NCBI RefSeq assembly: GCF_030272895.1
Contig: NZ_JALRNF010000002.1
Location: 124,001 to 188,000, forward strand
Direction: 5' to 3'
DNA from: Pseudomonas sp. BGr12
Lineage (GTDB): Bacteria > Pseudomonadota > Gammaproteobacteria > Pseudomonadales > Pseudomonadaceae
DNA length: 64,000 nt
This document shows positions 51,631 through 61,433 of the stretch, piece after piece. Numbering within the stretch: the first letter of the stretch is position 1; each line of letters begins with the position of its first letter. The notes under the pieces are model-generated. The model was not told the origin of the DNA and did not search any database. It saw only the letters and a list, made by a program, of their open reading frames with translations. Both the position numbers and the translations under genes were made by a program.

Positions 51631-53193
51631 ATGTTGGACGCCACGCTTAAAACTCAGTTGAAAGCCTACCTGGAGCGGGTCACTCAGCCGATCGAGATCG
51701 TCGCTTCCCTCGATGACGGCGCGAAATCCCGCGAATTGCGCGACCTGCTGGTGGAAATTGCCAGCCTGTCGACCCTCATTACCTTGCGCGAGGACGGCAA
51801 CGACGCCCGTCGCCCGTCGTTCTCGCTCAATCGCCCGGGAGCCGATATCAGCCTGCGCTTTGCCGGCATCCCCATGGGCCACGAATTCACCTCGCTGGTG
51901 CTCGCCCTGCTGCAGGTCGGCGGTCATCCGTCCAAGGCCAGCGCGGAAGTGATCGAGCAGATCAGCGCACTCAAGGGTGAGTTCAACTTCGAAACCTACT
52001 TCTCGCTGTCGTGCCAGAACTGCCCGGACGTGGTCCAGGCGCTGAACCTGATGGCGGTGCTCAACCCCAATGTGCGGCATGTCGCCATCGACGGTGCGCT
52101 GTTCCAGGCCGAAGTCGAGTCGCGCAAGGTCATGGCCGTGCCGAGCGTCTACCTCAATGGCGAAGTGTTCGGCCAGGGGCGCATGGGCCTGGAAGAGATC
52201 CTCGGCAAGCTGGACACCAGCGCCGGCGAACGCCAGGCAGAGAAAATCAACGCCAAGGACGCCTTCGATGTGCTGGTGGTCGGCGGTGGCCCGGCCGGCG
52301 CCGCGGCGGCCATCTATGCGGCCCGTAAAGGCATCCGCACCGGCGTGGCTGCCGAGCGCTTCGGCGGCCAGGTGCTCGACACCATGGCTATCGAGAACTT
52401 CATCTCGGTCCAGGAAACCGAAGGGCCGAAACTGGCCATGGCCCTGGAAGAACACGTCAAGCAGTACGACGTCGACATCATGAACCTGCAGCGCGGTGAA
52501 GCGCTGATCCCGGCTACCGACGGCGGTCTGCACGAAGTGCGCCTGGCCAGTGGCGCCTCGCTCAAGGCCAAGACCGTGATCCTGGCCACCGGTGCCCGCT
52601 GGCGCGAAATGAACGTGCCGGGCGAGAAGGAATACCGCAGCCGTGGCGTGGCCTACTGCCCGCACTGCGATGGCCCGCTATTCAAGGGCAAGCGCGTGGC
52701 GGTGATCGGCGGTGGCAACTCCGGCGTGGAAGCGGCCATTGACCTGGCGGGCATCGTCGCCCAGGTGACCCTGATCGAGTTCGACAGCCAGCTGCGTGCC
52801 GACGCCGTGTTGCAACGCAAGCTGCACAGCCTGCCCAACGTCAAGGTGATCACCGGCGCGCTGACCACCGAAGTGCTGGGCGATGGCGAGAAGGTCAACG
52901 GCTTGCGCTACAAGGACCGCAACAGCGACGAGCTGCACGACCTGCAACTGGAAGGCATCTTCGTGCAGATCGGCCTGCTGCCCAACACCGACTGGCTCAA
53001 GGGCACGGTCGAGCTGTCGCCGCGGGGCGAGATCATCGTCGACTCCCGTGGCCAGACCAACCTGCCGGGCGTGTTTGCCGCCGGTGACGTGACCACGGTG
53101 CCGTACAAGCAGATCGTGATTGCCGTGGGCGAGGGGGCCAAGGCTTCCCTGGCGGCCTTCGATCATCTGATCCGGACGTCGGCGCCGGCCTGA
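51631..53193 (+). CDS. ahpF: Alkyl hydroperoxide reductase subunit F
   Basis: This 520-residue flavoprotein has the AhpF layout: N-terminal double thioredoxin-like domain with Cys128/Cys131 (SCQNC), FAD motif GGGPAG (218-223), and the thioredoxin-reductase-like CPHC with Cys343/Cys346. It passes electrons from NADH to AhpC. AAGGAA precedes the ATG at 51631. It lies 121 bases downstream of ahpC across a hairpin. Confidence 0.95.
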   Translation: MLDATLKTQLKAYLERVTQPIEIVASLDDGAKSRELRDLLVEIASLSTLITLREDGNDARRPSFSLNRPGADISLRFAGIPMGHEFTSLVLALLQVGGHPSKASAEVIEQISALKGEFNFETYFSLSCQNCPDVVQALNLMAVLNPNVRHVAIDGALFQAEVESRKVMAVPSVYLNGEVFGQGRMGLEEILGKLDTSAGERQAEKINAKDAFDVLVVGGGPAGAAAAIYAARKGIRTGVAAERFGGQVLDTMAIENFISVQETEGPKLAMALEEHVKQYDVDIMNLQRGEALIPATDGGLHEVRLASGASLKAKTVILATGARWREMNVPGEKEYRSRGVAYCPHCDGPLFKGKRVAVIGGGNSGVEAAIDLAGIVAQVTLIEFDSQLRADAVLQRKLHSLPNVKVITGALTTEVLGDGEKVNGLRYKDRNSDELHDLQLEGIFVQIGLLPNTDWLKGTVELSPRGEIIVDSRGQTNLPGVFAAGDVTTVPYKQIVIAVGEGAKASLAAFDHLIRTSAPA

Positions 53194-53201
53194 CGAGCCT
53201 T

Positions 53202-53256
53202 ATCGCGGGGCAAGCCCGCTCCCACAGGGCATGTGGGAGCGGGCTTGCCCCGCGAT
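53202..53256. repeat. REP pair between convergent ahpF and AraC genes
   Basis: Two inverted REP copies (53202-53226 and 53232-53256) separated by only a few bases. They occupy nearly the whole gap between the two gene ends. Confidence 0.9.
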
Positions 53257-53267
53257 GCTGTATTCCT

Positions 53268-54098
53268 CTATCCCAGACAAGCACGCCGGTACTCTCCCGG
53301 CGTCACCCCATAAGCCTGCTTGAACTGCCGGTTCAAATGACTCTGGTCGGAAAACCCCAGGGCAAAGGCCACATTGAACGGCAGGCAATCATTGCGCAAC
53401 AACGCCCGGGCACGGCTCAGGCGCCGCTGCTTGAGCCAGGCGTGGGGCGGCAGGCCGGTGGCCTGGCGAAACACCCGGGCGAAGTGAAACGGCGACAGGT
53501 TGACCGCCTCGGCCAGTTCCTGCAGCGAAGGCGGGTAGGCCAGGCGACTGTCCATCAACTCCTTGGCCCGGGCCACGGCGCAGGGTTCATTACCCGGTTC
53601 ACGTGCGCTACCGACACGGGCATGACGCTGCACCAGCAGCAATACCGCCTCGCGCCAGGCGGTCTGCTGTTCCAGGGCGCTGGCGTCGTGCTCGGCCGAG
53701 CAGTGCAGGCCGCTGAAGGCCCTGGCCAGTTGAGGATCGTGCAGCACGCTGGCGTCGAAGCTGGGCAGGCCGTCGCGCTTGAGTTCCAGCTCATCGAGCA
53801 CACCGGTAATGCGTTCTATCTGCGGGTAGAAACCGCGATAGCGCCAGCCGTGTTCGTGAGCCTTGGCGCCAGTGTGCAACTCGTCCGGGTGGATCAGCAC
53901 CATGCTGCCCACCGGTGCCAGGTGCTCGCTGCCACGGTGCCAGAAGCGCTGGGCACCGGACTCGATGATAGTGATCACGTAGCCTTCATGCACATGGGGG
54001 GCGAAACGCTGCTGGACATACTGTGCATGCAGCATCTCGATATCGCCCAAGGCCTGGGCTTGCCAGAAGCGGGTCTGTTCCCGTGTCGCTGCACTCAT
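53268..54098 (-). CDS. AraC-family regulator
   Basis: This 276-residue regulator has an AraC_binding cupin (about 20-100, HVHEGYVITIIESGAQRFWHRG) and a C-terminal AraC double helix-turn-helix (PPSLQELAEAVNLSPFHFARVFRQATGLPPHAWLKQRRL). It is the third gene in the azlC-azlD unit, joined by a 4-base overlap (ATGA). It probably controls the azlCD pair or a related branched-chain amino acid response. Confidence 0.87.
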   Translation of the reverse strand: MSAATREQTRFWQAQALGDIEMLHAQYVQQRFAPHVHEGYVITIIESGAQRFWHRGSEHLAPVGSMVLIHPDELHTGAKAHEHGWRYRGFYPQIERITGVLDELELKRDGLPSFDASVLHDPQLARAFSGLHCSAEHDASALEQQTAWREAVLLLVQRHARVGSAREPGNEPCAVARAKELMDSRLAYPPSLQELAEAVNLSPFHFARVFRQATGLPPHAWLKQRRLSRARALLRNDCLPFNVAFALGFSDQSHLNRQFKQAYGVTPGEYRRACLG

Positions 54099-54418
54099 GG
54101 GCTGCCGTTCAACCACCAGCGGAAAATAAAGAAGCACACCATGCTCACCAGCATGCTGATCAGGGTGCTGCGGGTCAACAGCACCAGCACCACGGCCACC
54201 ACCGAACCCAGCAGGTAGGGGTTGGCCAGGCTCAGGTCGAGCTGGTGTCCGGGCAGGAAGATGATCGGCCCGCAGATCGCGGTGAGCATGCCCGGTACGG
54301 CAAAGCCCAGGAACTGCCGCGCATTGGAGCTCAGGCGCAGGGGCAGGCGTGGTTCGAGGAAGGCGTAGCGGTTGAGGAACACCAGCACGCCCATGCCGAT
54401 GATCAAGGCAAAAATCAT
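54095..54418 (-). CDS. azlD: AzlD-family branched-chain amino acid exporter subunit
   Basis: This 107-residue protein has four hydrophobic helices and matches AzlD (MIFALIIGMGVLVFLNRYAFLE). AzlC and AzlD together form an inner-membrane exporter of branched-chain amino acids or analogues. It is tied by 4-base overlaps to azlC before it and the AraC gene after it. Confidence 0.88.
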   Translation of the reverse strand: MIFALIIGMGVLVFLNRYAFLEPRLPLRLSSNARQFLGFAVPGMLTAICGPIIFLPGHQLDLSLANPYLLGSVVAVVLVLLTRSTLISMLVSMVCFFIFRWWLNGSP

Positions 54419-55119
54419 GAGCGTGCTCCGCTGAATTTCTGGCAGATGAAGCCGGCACTCATGCCCAGCAGGCCGGCGGCCACCAGGCCGGTTTCCCACT
54501 GCCAGAAACTGAACAGCACCGAACTGAACAACGCCACCGCGACGCAGACCACCGTGGGCAGGTTGCGCACCAGCGGGGTGATCAGCGCGACGAAGGTGGC
54601 GACGATGGAAAAGTCCAGGCCCAGCTGGTCCAGGTGCGGGATGTTCTGGCCCAGGATGATCCCGGCCAGGGTGAACAGGTTCCAGGCAATGTAGAACGTC
54701 AGGCCCACCCCCAGGGCGTACCAGCGGTTGAACTGCTGCTGGTCGTACTGGCTGGTCAGGGCGAAGAATTCATCGGTGAGCAAGAAGCCCAGGCCCAGCC
54801 GCCAGCGGGTCGGCAGACCGGAGATCGCCGGGCGCATCGACAGGCCGTAGAGCAGGTGTTGGGAGGTCAGCAGCAGGGTGGTCAACAGGATCGAGAACAG
54901 GTTCGCTCCGCCCTTGATCATGCCGATGGCCACCAGTTGGGCGGCGCCGGCGAAGACGATGGCCGACAGGCCCTGGCCTTCCCACGGGGTAAGGTCGGCC
55001 TCGATGGCCATGGAACCGGCCAGCAGGCCCCAGGGCGCGACGGCCAGCGACAGCGGCAGGATGGCAACGGCGCCCTGGATGAACGCCTGGCGGGCAAAGG
55101 GTGGACTGGACATGGACAT
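54415..55119 (-). CDS. azlC: AzlC-family branched-chain amino acid exporter subunit
   Basis: This protein of about 234 residues matches AzlC (FIQGAVAILPLSLAVAPWGLLAGSMAIEADLTPWEGQGLSAIVFAGAAQ) with several hydrophobic helices. The start is uncertain: ATGs at 55149, 55119 and 55113 lack clear ribosome binding sites; 55119 is used. It is the first gene of the azlC-azlD-araC unit. Confidence 0.88.
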   Translation of the reverse strand: MSMSSPPFARQAFIQGAVAILPLSLAVAPWGLLAGSMAIEADLTPWEGQGLSAIVFAGAAQLVAIGMIKGGANLFSILLTTLLLTSQHLLYGLSMRPAISGLPTRWRLGLGFLLTDEFFALTSQYDQQQFNRWYALGVGLTFYIAWNLFTLAGIILGQNIPHLDQLGLDFSIVATFVALITPLVRNLPTVVCVAVALFSSVLFSFWQWETGLVAAGLLGMSAGFICQKFSGARS

Positions 55120-55217
55120 CTGCAACAACGGGAAAAGGTTGTACAGCATGCCAGAGCCGCACGCGGGTGACTTGAACGATCTTGCTGTCGGTCATCACCC
55201 GTCGGGGTTGGCGTGCC

Positions 55218-55940
55218 TCAGTGATGACTGCTGAGCAAGCGTTGTTGCGCGGCGTAGCAGCCATTGAGGTCCACGGCCTTCTGCCAGTACGTCTCGCGCT
55301 GCTGCGGGTCGAGATTGCCCTGCAGCCGATAGATCTCGGCCTGGTAATCGCGCTGCCGGCCCCACTGCATCGCCAGGCCCTGGGGCTGTTCGCGGTTGCA
55401 TTGCAAGCGCAGGGCGGGTTGCGGGTAGTAGGGCGCGAAGCGATTGTTGCGGCTCTGCAGGCTTTCGAGGTCGCGGCGAAACGCGTTGCTCTGGCGGTAG
55501 TCGGCGCACCAGCTTTCGATACCCAGGGCCGCAGGGGCAAAGCCCTGGTTCAGGCTGGTCTGCAACAGCGGGCAGGCCGCCGCCGGGATCTGCGCGGCCG
55601 GCAGGTAGGTCATGTAGTACAGGGCCAGGCGATAGCGTGCAACCGGATGGTCCAGTTCCACGGCCTTTTCCAGCAGGTTCACCGCCGGCGCCAGGGTGCG
55701 TCCCAGGGCCTGGCCTTGTCGAGCCAGGTCCTGGTCGGTGCTGCCGGCCTTGAGGCTGAAGCCGCTGTTCGGGCTGTCGGCCTGTTCCAGCATTTGCACG
55801 GCCTGGCGGTACAACAAGTCGGCGTGGGGGGCGATTTGTGCGCTATCGGCCAGGGCGCTGGCCGGTACCAGTACGGCCATCAGGCCACGCAACAGGTGCG
55901 TGCGTAGCGAGGTGAAACGCGAGGGCGGGCGACTGGGCAT
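55218..55940 (-). CDS. Sel1/TPR-like periplasmic protein
   Basis: This 240-residue protein has a signal peptide (SLRTHLLRGLMAVLVPASALADS) and helical repeats of Sel1/tetratricopeptide type (AVNLLEKAVELDHPVARYRLALYYMTYL, ACPLLQTSLNQGFAPAALGIESWC). It resembles the paired sel1-repeat proteins used as periplasmic scaffolds. No lipobox is evident. Function unknown. The start at 55940 is an internal ATG; the upstream in-frame one (55976) would add an unlike tail. Confidence 0.8.
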   Translation of the reverse strand: MPSRPPSRFTSLRTHLLRGLMAVLVPASALADSAQIAPHADLLYRQAVQMLEQADSPNSGFSLKAGSTDQDLARQGQALGRTLAPAVNLLEKAVELDHPVARYRLALYYMTYLPAAQIPAAACPLLQTSLNQGFAPAALGIESWCADYRQSNAFRRDLESLQSRNNRFAPYYPQPALRLQCNREQPQGLAMQWGRQRDYQAEIYRLQGNLDPQQRETYWQKAVDLNGCYAAQQRLLSSHH

Positions 55941-56063
55941 GAAAATACAGGTGCGGCGGTAATATTCAGGGTTCAATCCGACTGTCCATAGTGGGGTTCG
56001 AGGGGCCTGGAATTAAGTCGGACATTCTAACCATTGTAGGACCTGGTCGAAACCTGATTAGGG

Positions 56064-56681
56064 TCAAGGCAACAGAATGTTGAGATTGTAGATCAGGCCG
56101 ACGGTGGCGATCACCAGTAGCAGTGCACCGCTGGTCAGGCTGATCAGGCGCCGATGGCGTGGGCTCACCAGCCGTGCGGTAAGGAAAATGTATAGACCGA
56201 GGATGCTCAGGTCGATGGCGATCCAGACCAGCGAGAGCAGTACCAGGCTGTGATTGATATAGGCAGTGACTTGTATGAACTGAGGAAAAAAGGCCACAAA
56301 GAACAGGATGTCCTTGGGGTTCGACAGCCCGACCACGAAACCTTGCCACAGGCCGCTGCGCTGTGTCGGGGCCACGGCGGCAACCGGGATGTCGCTCAGG
56401 GCCTCGGGCAGGCTGGCGATCGCCAGGTAACCGATGAACAGGCAGCCAAGCAGGCTCAAGGCGGCCAGCCAGCGCGGGTCGATGACCGCACTGGTGAGAA
56501 TCACGCTGGCGGCCACGGCGATCAGTACCAGCGAGGCCGCATTGGTGCCCAGGGCGGTCAGCAAGGCCCGGCGGCGACCGGCGCTGGCCGTGGTGTTGAT
56601 GACCAGGGCCACCACCGGACCGGGGGTGGCGATCAAGAGCAAAACGGTCAGGGCGTAGGTCAACAGCAGGGCGGTGTTCAT
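56064..56681 (-). CDS. LysE/RhtB-family exporter
   Basis: This 205-residue membrane protein has the family signature TPGPVVALVINTTASAG and FVVGLSNPKDILFFVAFFPQF. It probably exports an amino acid. The ATG at 56681 is chosen; an ATG eleven codons upstream (56714) has no RBS advantage. It is divergent from the GcvA-like regulator at 56793, which may control it. Confidence 0.9.
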   Translation of the reverse strand: MNTALLLTYALTVLLLIATPGPVVALVINTTASAGRRRALLTALGTNAASLVLIAVAASVILTSAVIDPRWLAALSLLGCLFIGYLAIASLPEALSDIPVAAVAPTQRSGLWQGFVVGLSNPKDILFFVAFFPQFIQVTAYINHSLVLLSLVWIAIDLSILGLYIFLTARLVSPRHRRLISLTSGALLLVIATVGLIYNLNILLP

Positions 56682-56792
56682 GGCAGGGCTCGTGGCGAAA
56701 GGGCAGGCGGGCATTCTCGGCAGCCCCCTGAAGCTTGTAAAACGCCTGTTGCTGTGGCCTTCTATTAGTTTGACTCATGCTTGAGGCCGGCC

Positions 56793-57713
56793 ATGTCCGA
56801 ACGAATTCCTGCCCTGCAGGCCCTGCGGGCCTTCGAGGTGGCGGCGCGCTATGGCTCGTTCACCCGTGCCGCCGAGGAACTGGTGCTCACCCAGGGCGCC
56901 ATCAGCCACCACATCAAGACCCTCGAGGGCCTGTTCGACTGCGCCTTGTTCGAGCGTCGCGGGCCCAAGCTGTCACTGACCGAGCCTGGGCGCCTGCTGG
57001 CCCAGGAGTTGAAGGTCGGCTTCAAGATCATTGAAAACGCCTGCGGCCTGCTGAAGAAGGACCGCCAGGACATTCGCCTCAAGGCCCCCTCGACCCTGAC
57101 CGTGCGCTGGCTGCTCAAGGTGCTGGGCGAGTTTCGCCAGACGCCTTCACCCAGCCGCGTGCAACTGTCCAGCGTGTGGATGGACGTCGATCGCGTGGAC
57201 TTCTACAGCGAACCCTTCGATGCCGCGATCCTGCTGGCCGATGGACGCTTTGCCGCCGATGTCGACAGCCTCAAGCTGTTTGACGAGTGGCTGGTGCCGG
57301 TCTGCAGCCCGGCCCATGGCGTTGCGAGCGCGCAGGGCCTCGATGCGCTCAACCGCCATGAACTGCTGCACCCCTCACCGGACCGGCGCGACTGGCGGCG
57401 CTGGCTGACCCGCTTGCAGGCCACCCAGGTGGCACTGGACCGTGGCCAGGTGTTCGACTCCCTCGACCAGGGCATGTCCGCGGCCCAGCAAGGAGCGGGT
57501 GTGGCGGTGGTCGACCTGCTGCTGGCCCACGGCGAACTCGATGGCGGCCAGTTGGTGATGCCGTTTCCCCAGGCCGTGGCGACCGGCGAAGGTTATTACC
57601 TGGTCTGGCCAAGGACAGCGCCCCAGGCCCACCAGGTACGGGCACTGGGTGAATTCCTGGCCAGTCGGGTGCCTTGCCTGCCGCAGCAGGGCGTTGACTA
57701 TTTGTATGACTAA
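56793..57713 (+). CDS. LysR-family regulator (GcvA-like)
   Basis: This 306-residue regulator has a helix-turn-helix near the start ([34 protein letters not shown]) and a GcvA-type substrate domain ([17 protein letters not shown]). GAGG lies seven bases before the ATG at 56793. It overlaps the start of polB by 8 bases, an unusual pairing for a DNA polymerase, and is divergent from the LysE-family gene. Confidence 0.9.
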   Translation: MSERIPALQALRAFEVAARYGSFTRAAEELVLTQGAISHHIKTLEGLFDCALFERRGPKLSLTEPGRLLAQELKVGFKIIENACGLLKKDRQDIRLKAPSTLTVRWLLKVLGEFRQTPSPSRVQLSSVWMDVDRVDFYSEPFDAAILLADGRFAADVDSLKLFDEWLVPVCSPAHGVASAQGLDALNRHELLHPSPDRRDWRRWLTRLQATQVALDRGQVFDSLDQGMSAAQQGAGVAVVDLLLAHGELDGGQLVMPFPQAVATGEGYYLVWPRTAPQAHQVRALGEFLASRVPCLPQQGVDYLYD

Positions 57714-60093
57714 TAGCACCCAGGCAGATGCGCCGCAGGTCCAGCAGGGCTTTGTCCTGACCCGGCACTGGCGCGATACCCCGAGCGGCACCTGCGTCGA
57801 GTTCTGGCTGGCCACCGACCAGGGCCCCCGGCGTCTGCGCCTGCCTGTGCAGACCTCGGTGGCGTTCATTCCCGCTGCCCATGGCGAGCAGGCCCGGGCA
57901 TTGCTGCGCGGTGAGCGCGGTGTAGCGCTGCGTGCGCTTGAGTTGCGTGACTTCGAGCAACGTCCGGTGCTGGGGCTGTACTGCCGCCAGCACCGGCAAC
58001 TGATACAACTCGACAAGCGCTTGCGCGCCGCCGGGGTGCAGGTCTATGAGGCCGATGTGCGGCCACCCGAGCGCTACCTGATGGAGCGGTTCATCACCGC
58101 GCCGGTCAGTTTCACCGGCACGCCGGACAACGACGGCGTGCTGTGCGAGGCCCAGCTCAAGCCGGCCCCCGACTATCGTCCGACCCTGAAGCTGGTGTCG
58201 CTGGACATCGAGACCACCGAACGCGGCGAGCTGTATTCCATTGCCCTGGAGGGGTGCGGGCAGCGCCAGGTGTACATGCTCGGCCCGGCCAACGGCGACC
58301 CTGGAGGGATCGATTTCGACCTGGACTACTGCGACAGCCGCGCGCAACTGCTCGAACGCCTGAACGACTGGCTGGCCCTGCACGACCCCGATGCAATCAT
58401 CGGCTGGAACCTGGTGCAGTTCGACCTGCGCATTCTGCAGGCCCACGCCCAGCAGTTGCAGGTGCCGCTTCGCCTGGGGCGTGGTGGCGAGACGATGGAG
58501 TGGCGCGAGCACGGCAGCCGTGCGCATTTCTTTGCCGGTGCCGCCGGCCGCCTGATCATCGACGGCATCGAGGCCCTGCGCTCGGCGACCTGGAGCTTTC
58601 CCTCGTTCAGCCTGGAAAATGTCGCCCAGACCCTGCTGGGCGAAGGCAAGTCGATCGACACGCCGTACCAGCGCATGGATGAAATCAACCGCATGTTCGC
58701 CGAAGACAAACCGGCGCTGGCCCGCTACAACCTCAAGGACTGCGAACTGGTTACGCGGATTTTCGCCCGTACCGAGATCCTCGATTTCTTGCTGGAGCGG
58801 GCCACGGTCACCGGCTTGCCGGCCGATCGCAGCGGTGGCTCGGTGGCGGCGTTCTGTCACCTGTACATGCCCTTGATGCATCGCCAGGGCTTCGTTGCGC
58901 CAAACCAGGGCGAGCGCCCGGAAGAGGCCAGCCCGGGTGGCTTCGTCATGGACTCGCGGCCGGGCTTGTACGAGTCGGTGCTGGTGCTCGACTACAAGAG
59001 CCTGTACCCCTCGATCATCCGCACCTTCCTGATCGACCCGCTGGGCCTGGTCGAAGGCTTGCGCGAACCGGGTGACGACACCTCGGTGGCGGGCTTTCGC
59101 GGGGCGCGCTTCTCGCGCACCCGGCATTGCCTGCCGGCGATCGTCGAGCGGGTCTGGCAGGGCCGCGAGGCGGCCAAGCGCGAGCACAATGCGCCCTTGT
59201 CCCAGGCGCTGAAGATCATCATGAATGCCTTCTACGGCGTGCTCGGTTCCAGTGGCTGCCGGTTCTTCGATCCACGCCTGGCGTCGTCCATCACCCTGCG
59301 TGGGCACCAGATCATGCGCCAGACCCGCGAACTGATCGAGGCCCAAGGCTATGCGGTGATCTACGGCGACACCGACTCCACCTTCGTCTGGTTGAAGAGC
59401 GCCCACGACGAAGCAGATGCCGCCGCCATCGGCCGGCGCCTGGTTGCGCAGGTCAACCAATGGTGGCGCGAGCACCTGGGCGACACCTTCGCGCTGGAGA
59501 GCGCCTTGGAGCTGCAGTACGAGACCCACTACAAACGCTTCCTGATGCCGACCATCCGCGGTGCCGAGGAGGGCAGCAAGAAGCGCTATGCCGGGTTGGT
59601 CCAGCGCGACGACGGGCGAGAGGAGATGGTCTTCAAGGGGCTCGAAAGCGTGCGCACCGACTGGTCGCCGCTGGCCCGGCAGTTCCAGCAGGACCTGTAC
59701 GAGCGCATCTTCCGGCGCCAGCCCTACCAGGCCTACCTGCGCGAGTACGTTCGCAAGACCCTGGCCGGCGAGCAGGATGAACTGCTGATCTACCGCAAGC
59801 GCCTGCGCAGGCCTCTGGCCGACTACCAGCGCAACGTCCCGCCCCATGTACGGGCGGCGCGCCTGGCCGATGAGTTCAACGATCGCCAGGGCCGTCCACG
59901 GCAATACCAGAACGGTGGCTGGATCAGCTACGTGATCACCGTGGCCGGCCCCGAACCATTGGAGACCCGGCATTCGGCGATCGACTACGACCACTACCTG
60001 ACCCGGCAATTGCAGCCGGTGGCCGATGCGATCCTGCCCTTCGTGCAGGACGACTTCACCGCCCTGATCGACCGGCAGCTCGGGTTGTTCTGA
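57706..60093 (+). CDS. polB: DNA polymerase II
   Basis: This 795-residue family B polymerase has the exonuclease motifs DIET (167-170) and YNLKDC (341-346) and the polymerase motifs DYKSLYPSI (429-437), KIIMNAFYG (503-511) and YGDTDS (553-558). All catalytic aspartates are present. It takes part in SOS repair and translesion synthesis. It starts 8 bases before the stop of the LysR gene, so translation is probably coupled. No LexA box is obvious directly upstream, as the start lies inside the LysR gene. Confidence 0.95.
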   Translation: MTNSTQADAPQVQQGFVLTRHWRDTPSGTCVEFWLATDQGPRRLRLPVQTSVAFIPAAHGEQARALLRGERGVALRALELRDFEQRPVLGLYCRQHRQLIQLDKRLRAAGVQVYEADVRPPERYLMERFITAPVSFTGTPDNDGVLCEAQLKPAPDYRPTLKLVSLDIETTERGELYSIALEGCGQRQVYMLGPANGDPGGIDFDLDYCDSRAQLLERLNDWLALHDPDAIIGWNLVQFDLRILQAHAQQLQVPLRLGRGGETMEWREHGSRAHFFAGAAGRLIIDGIEALRSATWSFPSFSLENVAQTLLGEGKSIDTPYQRMDEINRMFAEDKPALARYNLKDCELVTRIFARTEILDFLLERATVTGLPADRSGGSVAAFCHLYMPLMHRQGFVAPNQGERPEEASPGGFVMDSRPGLYESVLVLDYKSLYPSIIRTFLIDPLGLVEGLREPGDDTSVAGFRGARFSRTRHCLPAIVERVWQGREAAKREHNAPLSQALKIIMNAFYGVLGSSGCRFFDPRLASSITLRGHQIMRQTRELIEAQGYAVIYGDTDSTFVWLKSAHDEADAAAIGRRLVAQVNQWWREHLGDTFALESALELQYETHYKRFLMPTIRGAEEGSKKRYAGLVQRDDGREEMVFKGLESVRTDWSPLARQFQQDLYERIFRRQPYQAYLREYVRKTLAGEQDELLIYRKRLRRPLADYQRNVPPHVRAARLADEFNDRQGRPRQYQNGGWISYVITVAGPEPLETRHSAIDYDHYLTRQLQPVADAILPFVQDDFTALIDRQLGLF

Positions 60094-60097
60094 GCCT

Positions 60098-60168
60098 GTA
60101 GGAGCGGGCTTGACCCGCGATCGCGGTTCGTCAGTGACCTGGTCATCGCGGGACAAGCCCGCTCCTAC
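60098..60168. repeat. REP pair after polB
   Basis: Inverted REP copies at 60098-60121 and 60145-60168, beginning 5 bases after the polB stop and lying between convergent genes. Confidence 0.9.
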
Positions 60169-60197
60169 GAACAGCGTTAAGCGATGGCTTCCAGCCG

Positions 60198-60698
60198 TTA
60201 CGCCTCGCGGACCAACCACAACGCCAGCATCAGCCACGCGGCCGCCGCCAGGGCTGTCACCGTGCGCACGTGGTTCCAGCGGTTCCAGCCCGGCACATAG
60301 CGATGCCAGGCCGCTGCCGCTTCCGGGCTTACCGGGTCGAGGCGGGCCAGGGCCTGGTTCTTCGGCACGTTGAACAGCATCGTCACCACAATATTGCCGG
60401 CCAGGTACAAGGCACTGCCGATCGCCATGCACAGGCTGCCCGGCAACGGCCAGCGCTGGTAGGCCCAGGCCAGCAGCGCCACGCTGGTGAGTGCGGTACC
60501 CAGGAACAACGCCAGGAACAGCCGGTTGAGCACCACCTTGTTGATCGACTGCATGGCCGCGACCGCACTGTGTTCCGGGATGCGTTCAAGGGCGGTCATG
60601 ACGAAGTTGGAGAAGGCGAAGAACAGCCCGCCCATCAATCCGCAGCCCAGCGCCGTGGCCAGGATCAGCAGCAACAGCAGGGTATCGATGACACTCAT
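60198..60698 (-). CDS. DUF1772/anthrone oxygenase-family membrane protein
   Basis: This 166-residue protein has four hydrophobic helices and matches DUF1772 (GGLFFAFSNFVMTALERIPEHSAVAAMQSINKVVLN). Fungal relatives are anthrone oxygenases; bacterial ones have no known function. A W-N-R-W-N-H segment (GWNRWNHVRT) precedes the last helix as in the family. Single-gene unit. Confidence 0.85.
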   Translation of the reverse strand: MSVIDTLLLLLILATALGCGLMGGLFFAFSNFVMTALERIPEHSAVAAMQSINKVVLNRLFLALFLGTALTSVALLAWAYQRWPLPGSLCMAIGSALYLAGNIVVTMLFNVPKNQALARLDPVSPEAAAAWHRYVPGWNRWNHVRTVTALAAAAWLMLALWLVREA

Positions 60699-60872
60699 GG
60701 TCTATCCTCAGATTCAGATGTCAGCCTGTTCTGGATGCCTCAAAGGCCTTACATGGAAATCGGAAGTTACCTTTGACTTGTCCACGGAATTCGTCCTGTA
60801 GTTTAGGCTCGCACCTCGGATCTTTCGTCGCGATCTGTAGTCTTTGATGCATGGAATTTGAAGGAGATGCGC

Positions 60873-61427
60873 ATGCTCGTCCGGTCATTGACCCTCGCCA
60901 CCTTGCTGGCCATTGCCGGCCCCGTCCTCGCCGACGACGCCCCCCTGACCCAGGACCTGTACAAGTCCCGCCCCTTGATCATCATCGCCCCCAGTACCGC
61001 CGACCCGACCTTGCGCGGCCTCAACGAAGCCCTGAAAGATCCGGCCACCAAGAAGGCCTTCGATGAACGCAACCTGGTGCTCTACAGCGTGGCCGGGATG
61101 GTCGGCAAGCGTGACGACAAGAACCTCGAGCAGCAGACCACCATGGCCCTGATCCGCGAACTCAAGCTGGGCGCGCGTACCGGCACCCAGGTGATCCTGG
61201 TGGGCAAGGATGGCGAGCGGCATGAAATCAAACATGACGGCACGGTGGAACCCGAGTCGATCTTCAAGGCCGTGGATGAGCTGCCGGCCGCCGAAAAAGC
61301 GGTGACTCCACCCCCGGTAGTCACCGCCGCGCCGGTAGCGGAGGCCAAGCCGGGCAAGGATGGCAAACCGGCCAAGCCGGCCAAACCCGCCAAGCCGGCT
61401 GCGCCCCCCAAGCCGCTGGAAGACTGA
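60873..61427 (+). CDS. DUF4174-family periplasmic protein
   Basis: This 184-residue protein has a signal peptide (TLATLLAIAGPVLADD) and the DUF4174 pattern (RPLIIIAPS, LNEALKDPATKKAFDERNLVLY, GTQVILVGKDGERHEI). The tail (about 145-184) is Pro/Lys/Ala-rich with KPAK repeats. Function unknown; the fold is thioredoxin-like without a CxxC. AAGGAG is six bases before the ATG at 60873. It is convergent with the polyamine-binding-protein gene (6-base gap). Confidence 0.82.
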   Translation: MLVRSLTLATLLAIAGPVLADDAPLTQDLYKSRPLIIIAPSTADPTLRGLNEALKDPATKKAFDERNLVLYSVAGMVGKRDDKNLEQQTTMALIRELKLGARTGTQVILVGKDGERHEIKHDGTVEPESIFKAVDELPAAEKAVTPPPVVTAAPVAEAKPGKDGKPAKPAKPAKPAAPPKPLED

Positions 61428-61433
61428 CCCGGC

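Noticed and set aside
57349-60432. 1027-residue open frame on the minus strand, antisense to polB
   Set aside because: Polymerase motifs are complete on the plus strand; the antisense reading is low-complexity, has no family signature and is due to high GC at third positions.
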